DNA of 64,000 nucleotides from Desulfovibrio sp. Huiquan2017 (GTDB taxonomy: Bacteria; Desulfobacterota; Desulfovibrionia; Desulfovibrionales; Desulfovibrionaceae). Made by a program: the position numbers and the translations under genes. The stretch lies in NCBI RefSeq assembly GCF_017351175.1, contig NZ_JAFMPN010000007.1, positions 1-64,000 on the forward strand, in the 5' to 3' direction. The notes beneath the pieces are model-generated. The model saw only the letters and a list, made by a program, of their open reading frames with translations. It ran no database searches and had not been told where the DNA came from. Positions 61,596-64,000 of this stretch are shown here, in pieces; within the stretch, counting starts at the first letter, position 1, and every line of letters starts with the position of its first letter.

Positions 61596-62747
61596 TCAAT
61601 GGCGGAGAACGTCGGCCGGGCGCTCTCCGGAGGTCAGGAGCAACCCGCCCGCCAGGGCCGTGAACGGCGCCACGGTGACCAGGCCGAAGCTGCCCACCAG
61701 GGTCTTGAGGACCTCGGCGGCCACGTAAATGAAATTGAAGGTGGTATCCAGCGGAATGCCCTGGGCCATGAAGGCCATGAGCAAGGTCACGAACCCGCCC
61801 GAGTAGGCCAGGAGCAGGGTCGTGGTCATGGTCCCGACCACGGCCCGGCCCACGCGGATGCCCGACCAGATGGCCTCCATCCGGGAGATACCCGGTTTCT
61901 TGGCCACCACTTCGCTCATGGCCGAGGCCACGTCCATGGCCAGATCCATGACCGCGCCGCAGGAGGACAGGAAGACCCCGGCCATGAACACGCGCGTCAG
62001 GTTCAGGTGACCATAGCCCGCGTAGAGCAGGGTCTCGGCAAAGGGCATGACCGCCCCGTGCACGTGGAACCGGCCGGTGAAGTAGACGCCCAGGGCGCAA
62101 CTGGCCACCACCCCGAGGAAAGCCCCGAGAAAGGCGGTCAGGCCGGTACGGTTCACACCGGCCACCAGGAAGATGATCACCGCGCTGAGCAGGGCGACCA
62201 CGCCCAGGGTCAGCCAGACCGGGTCCGTGCCCTTGAGCAGCAACGGGACCAGGATCTTCCACAACAGCAATCCGGTAAAGACGAAGGACAACAGCGCCTT
62301 GAACCCTGTCAGCCCGCCGAAGGCCAGGAGCAGCGCGGCGAACAGGCCGAGCAGAAAGAGTTCCAGCCCCAATCGGTAATGGGCCTGCGGGTTGACGTAG
62401 ATGACCTTGCCCCCGCTGTCCACGGTCAGAATGACGTAGGCCGTGTCCCCGGCCTTGAAGAGCTTGTCGCGATCCAGTTGGCCCAGGAGCTGGTTGCTGG
62501 CCGAGAAGGTCTCGCCCTTGAACGGCCCATCCAGGATTTCGAGCGTCACGGCCTGCTCGCCCGCGCGGATCATGCCCAGGCTCTGGATGTTGGCGTCGTC
62601 CACGGCCGTGATCCGGGCCGTGCAATGGACCGCGTCCCGGTCCTTGTTGGTCTCGAACCCGGTCGGCACGTAATAGAGGGCCACGGAAACGACGATGAAG
62701 ATGATAACCAGGGCCCAATCGCGGGACGTCTTGTTGAGTGCGTGCAT
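61596..62747 (-). CDS. YibE/F family membrane protein
   Basis: 383 residues. A signal-anchor helix (~10-28), a ~100-residue periplasmic beta domain (~30-130), then seven or eight hydrophobic segments with YibE/F marks (VFLSSCGAVMDLAMDVASAM; GTMTTTLLLAYSGGFVTLLM). A transport role is guessed for the family; substrate unknown. It follows the phosphatase gene after a terminator whose T-run ends 11 bases before its ATG. Confidence 0.9.
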   Translation of the reverse strand: MHALNKTSRDWALVIIFIVVSVALYYVPTGFETNKDRDAVHCTARITAVDDANIQSLGMIRAGEQAVTLEILDGPFKGETFSASNQLLGQLDRDKLFKAGDTAYVILTVDSGGKVIYVNPQAHYRLGLELFLLGLFAALLLAFGGLTGFKALLSFVFTGLLLWKILVPLLLKGTDPVWLTLGVVALLSAVIIFLVAGVNRTGLTAFLGAFLGVVASCALGVYFTGRFHVHGAVMPFAETLLYAGYGHLNLTRVFMAGVFLSSCGAVMDLAMDVASAMSEVVAKKPGISRMEAIWSGIRVGRAVVGTMTTTLLLAYSGGFVTLLMAFMAQGIPLDTTFNFIYVAAEVLKTLVGSFGLVTVAPFTALAGGLLLTSGERPADVLRH

Positions 62748-62757
62748 GATCTTCCTG

Positions 62758-62793
62758 AAAAAGGGGCGGGCGGACCGTGGAGGCCCGCCCGCC
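62758..62793 (-). terminator. terminator between alkaline phosphatase and YibE/F genes
   Basis: Minus strand: GGCGGGCGG / CCGCCCGCC stem (62765-62793), then five Ts (62758-62762). Placed so close to the YibE/F start that some read-through is probably its source of transcript. Confidence 0.85.
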
Positions 62794-62814
62794 GAAGGTT
62801 GGATGAAACGCTGT

Positions 62815-64000
62815 CTAGTTGGCGGCCACGCGCGCGGCGGCGATGTCGGCAAACACGGCCTTGGCGGGCATGCCCATGGAGGCCATGAGCTTGGTGGCCA
62901 CGTCCTTGTTGTCGTAGCTGCCGTTGAAGGCCTGGCAGTTCACGCCGATGGCGGAAGTGGAGACCGGCACGCCGGTGTGCTTGTAGGAGGTCCAGCCCAG
63001 ACCGGCCTTCTGGTTGAGCACGTGGGTCAGGGTCACGGACAGCGGGTCGTACTCGCCGTACAGCAGGTAGTCCCCGCCCTTGACCTTTTCCCCGGCCATG
63101 GAGCGGCGGAAGGCCTGCTCGATGTCGGCGGCTTCGTAATCGGCCAGGACCATGGGGTCGGTCTTGGCATCGCCGGTGAACTTCAGGCCGAAGTCGGCGG
63201 TGATGATCGGTTTCATGGCGTTGAAATCGCCGCCCTTCTTCTTGAAGTCCACCAGGGTCTCGTCGGTGAATTTCTGGAAGGAGACCTTCTGGTGGCTGAG
63301 GATATCGTAGTGGGAACCATACTTGGTACCCGCGAAGCCCAGGGTCAGGCCGCCGCATTCGTGGTCGCCGGTGACCACGATCAGGGTCTCGTCGGGGTGC
63401 TTGTCATAAAAGGCCAGGGCCTTCTGCACGGCCTTGTCGAAAGAAATGGTGTTGTCGATGGATGCGGCCGCGTCGTTGGCGTGGCAGGCCCAGTCGATCT
63501 TGCCGCCCTCGACCATCAGGAAGAAGCCCTTGTCGTTGTCGAGCATCTCGATGGCCTTACCCGTGAATTCGGGCAGGGTGATGTCCTTGTCGGTCATGTC
63601 CATGACATAGGGCAGAGCCTTGCCGTCCTGGAGCCAGGCGTTCCAGGCGATGACCTTGCCGTCGCCGGGCGCAAGCGCCATGAAGCCCTTCTTGTCGGTG
63701 ACGACCTTGTAGCCGTTGGCCTTGGCCTTTTCCAGGGCGTCGCCCATGGGGGCCTTGGACTTCTTGCCCGCCGGGTCCTTGAGCCCGCCGCCCGCGAAGA
63801 AGTCGAAGCCGGAGTCGGCCAGGGCATGATCGATCTCGTGGTACATGGAGCGATTCTTGACGTGGGCGTAGAACGCGGCCGGGGTGGCATGGTCAATGGA
63901 CACGGACGAGACGATGCCGACCTTCATGCCCCTGTCGCGGGCCATTTCGGCGATGGTCTTGACCGGCCTGAACTGCGGGTCCACGCCGATGTAGTTGATG
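62815..64000 (-). CDS. alkaline phosphatase (5' end beyond the window)
   Basis: 395 residues visible of a PhoA-type enzyme; the N-terminus with signal peptide and catalytic Ser lies beyond 64000. Visible marks: SSVSIDHATPAAFYAHV, FFLMVEGGKIDWACHANDA (metal-binding Glu, Asp, His), TGDHECGGLTLG (Asp/His ligands), and a late HTGVPVSTSAIG with the last metal His. It hydrolyses phosphate esters in the periplasm. The visible frame continues unbroken to the last base. Confidence 0.93.
   Translation of the reverse strand, partial: INYIGVDPQFRPVKTIAEMARDRGMKVGIVSSVSIDHATPAAFYAHVKNRSMYHEIDHALADSGFDFFAGGGLKDPAGKKSKAPMGDALEKAKANGYKVVTDKKGFMALAPGDGKVIAWNAWLQDGKALPYVMDMTDKDITLPEFTGKAIEMLDNDKGFFLMVEGGKIDWACHANDAAASIDNTISFDKAVQKALAFYDKHPDETLIVVTGDHECGGLTLGFAGTKYGSHYDILSHQKVSFQKFTDETLVDFKKKGGDFNAMKPIITADFGLKFTGDAKTDPMVLADYEAADIEQAFRRSMAGEKVKGGDYLLYGEYDPLSVTLTHVLNQKAGLGWTSYKHTGVPVSTSAIGVNCQAFNGSYDNKDVATKLMASMGMPAKAVFADIAAARVAAN

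Noticed and set aside
61102-62718. A 538-codon minus-strand protein ending in YccF
   Set aside because: The upstream part overlaps the YibE/F gene in another frame and has no homology; the YccF start at 61539 has its own ribosome site.

Overview
This is a GC-rich chromosomal window that looks like a sulfate-reducing member of the Desulfovibrionales (Desulfovibrio or Pseudodesulfovibrio type). The main reason is a complete hmcABCDEF operon (the transmembrane redox complex with a high-molecular-weight multiheme cytochrome), followed by Rrf1-like response regulators and an Rrf2 regulator, a layout known from Desulfovibrio vulgaris. Several multiheme cytochromes, many sensory kinases and TTGAC(N17)TAnnnT promoters fit the same picture. 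I see no tRNA, rRNA, CRISPR array or intact insertion sequence.

Region by region. 1-4.6 kb is accessory: the C-terminal end of an RHS/polymorphic toxin with a coupled small membrane protein, an RRM RNA-binding protein behind a leader terminator, an MgtC-family protein, a frameshifted aerolysin-like gene and a CGGC-domain protein. 4.9-12.2 kb is hmcABCDEF plus a tandem universal stress protein, behind a promoter region with two palindromes. 12.3-20.2 kb is a signalling and redox block: two single-domain response regulators, a receiver-PAS-kinase hybrid, Rrf2, a kinase with haem-c-type motifs in its periplasmic domain, then a NapC/NrfH-type quinol dehydrogenase with an octahaem HAO-like cytochrome. 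20.4-28.3 kb carries a PAS/GAF/GGDEF protein, a glutaredoxin-like/thioredoxin-reductase fusion, a TetR regulator with three evenly spaced operators and a TRAP transporter. 28.4-34.7 kb (minus strand) holds an MCP, an ADP-forming acyl-CoA ligase, a periplasmic binding protein and a ferredoxin-nitroreductase. 34.9-37.6 kb has glnS, a TetR gene with palindromic operators and a 40-residue microprotein.

38-44.5 kb is the least conventional part: two paralogous phage-CII-like (Phage_CP76) regulators flank a four-gene cassette joined by overlapping ATGA stop/start codons: hybrid kinase, alpha/beta hydrolase, THI5-like binding protein without a permease, and SpoIIE phosphatase. The first regulator has a textbook sigma-54 promoter with palindromic upstream sites. 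44.7-54.9 kb has a class II aldolase, YchF, a beta-phosphoglucomutase/GH65 fusion with a HAD phosphatase and a DUF4139 protein, and a GGDEF response regulator whose receiver has lost its phospho-acceptor Asp. 54.9-56.4 kb holds a 43-bp direct repeat, a 120-nt hairpin, a small zinc-ribbon gene and an S24 repressor. 56.5-64 kb is RNase R, LpxK, Bax-inhibitor-1-like, YccF, YibE/F and an alkaline phosphatase cut by the window end.

How the genes may work together: Hmc is thought to move electrons between periplasmic cytochrome c3 and the cytoplasm; the neighbouring Rrf2 (possible Fe-S cysteines), the haem-c-type kinase and the HAO-like cytochrome suggest a locus that senses periplasmic redox state or nitrogen oxides and adjusts electron flow. 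The cassette at 38.6-44.0 kb reads as a ligand-sensing signalling module. Both are inferences from gene order and motifs.
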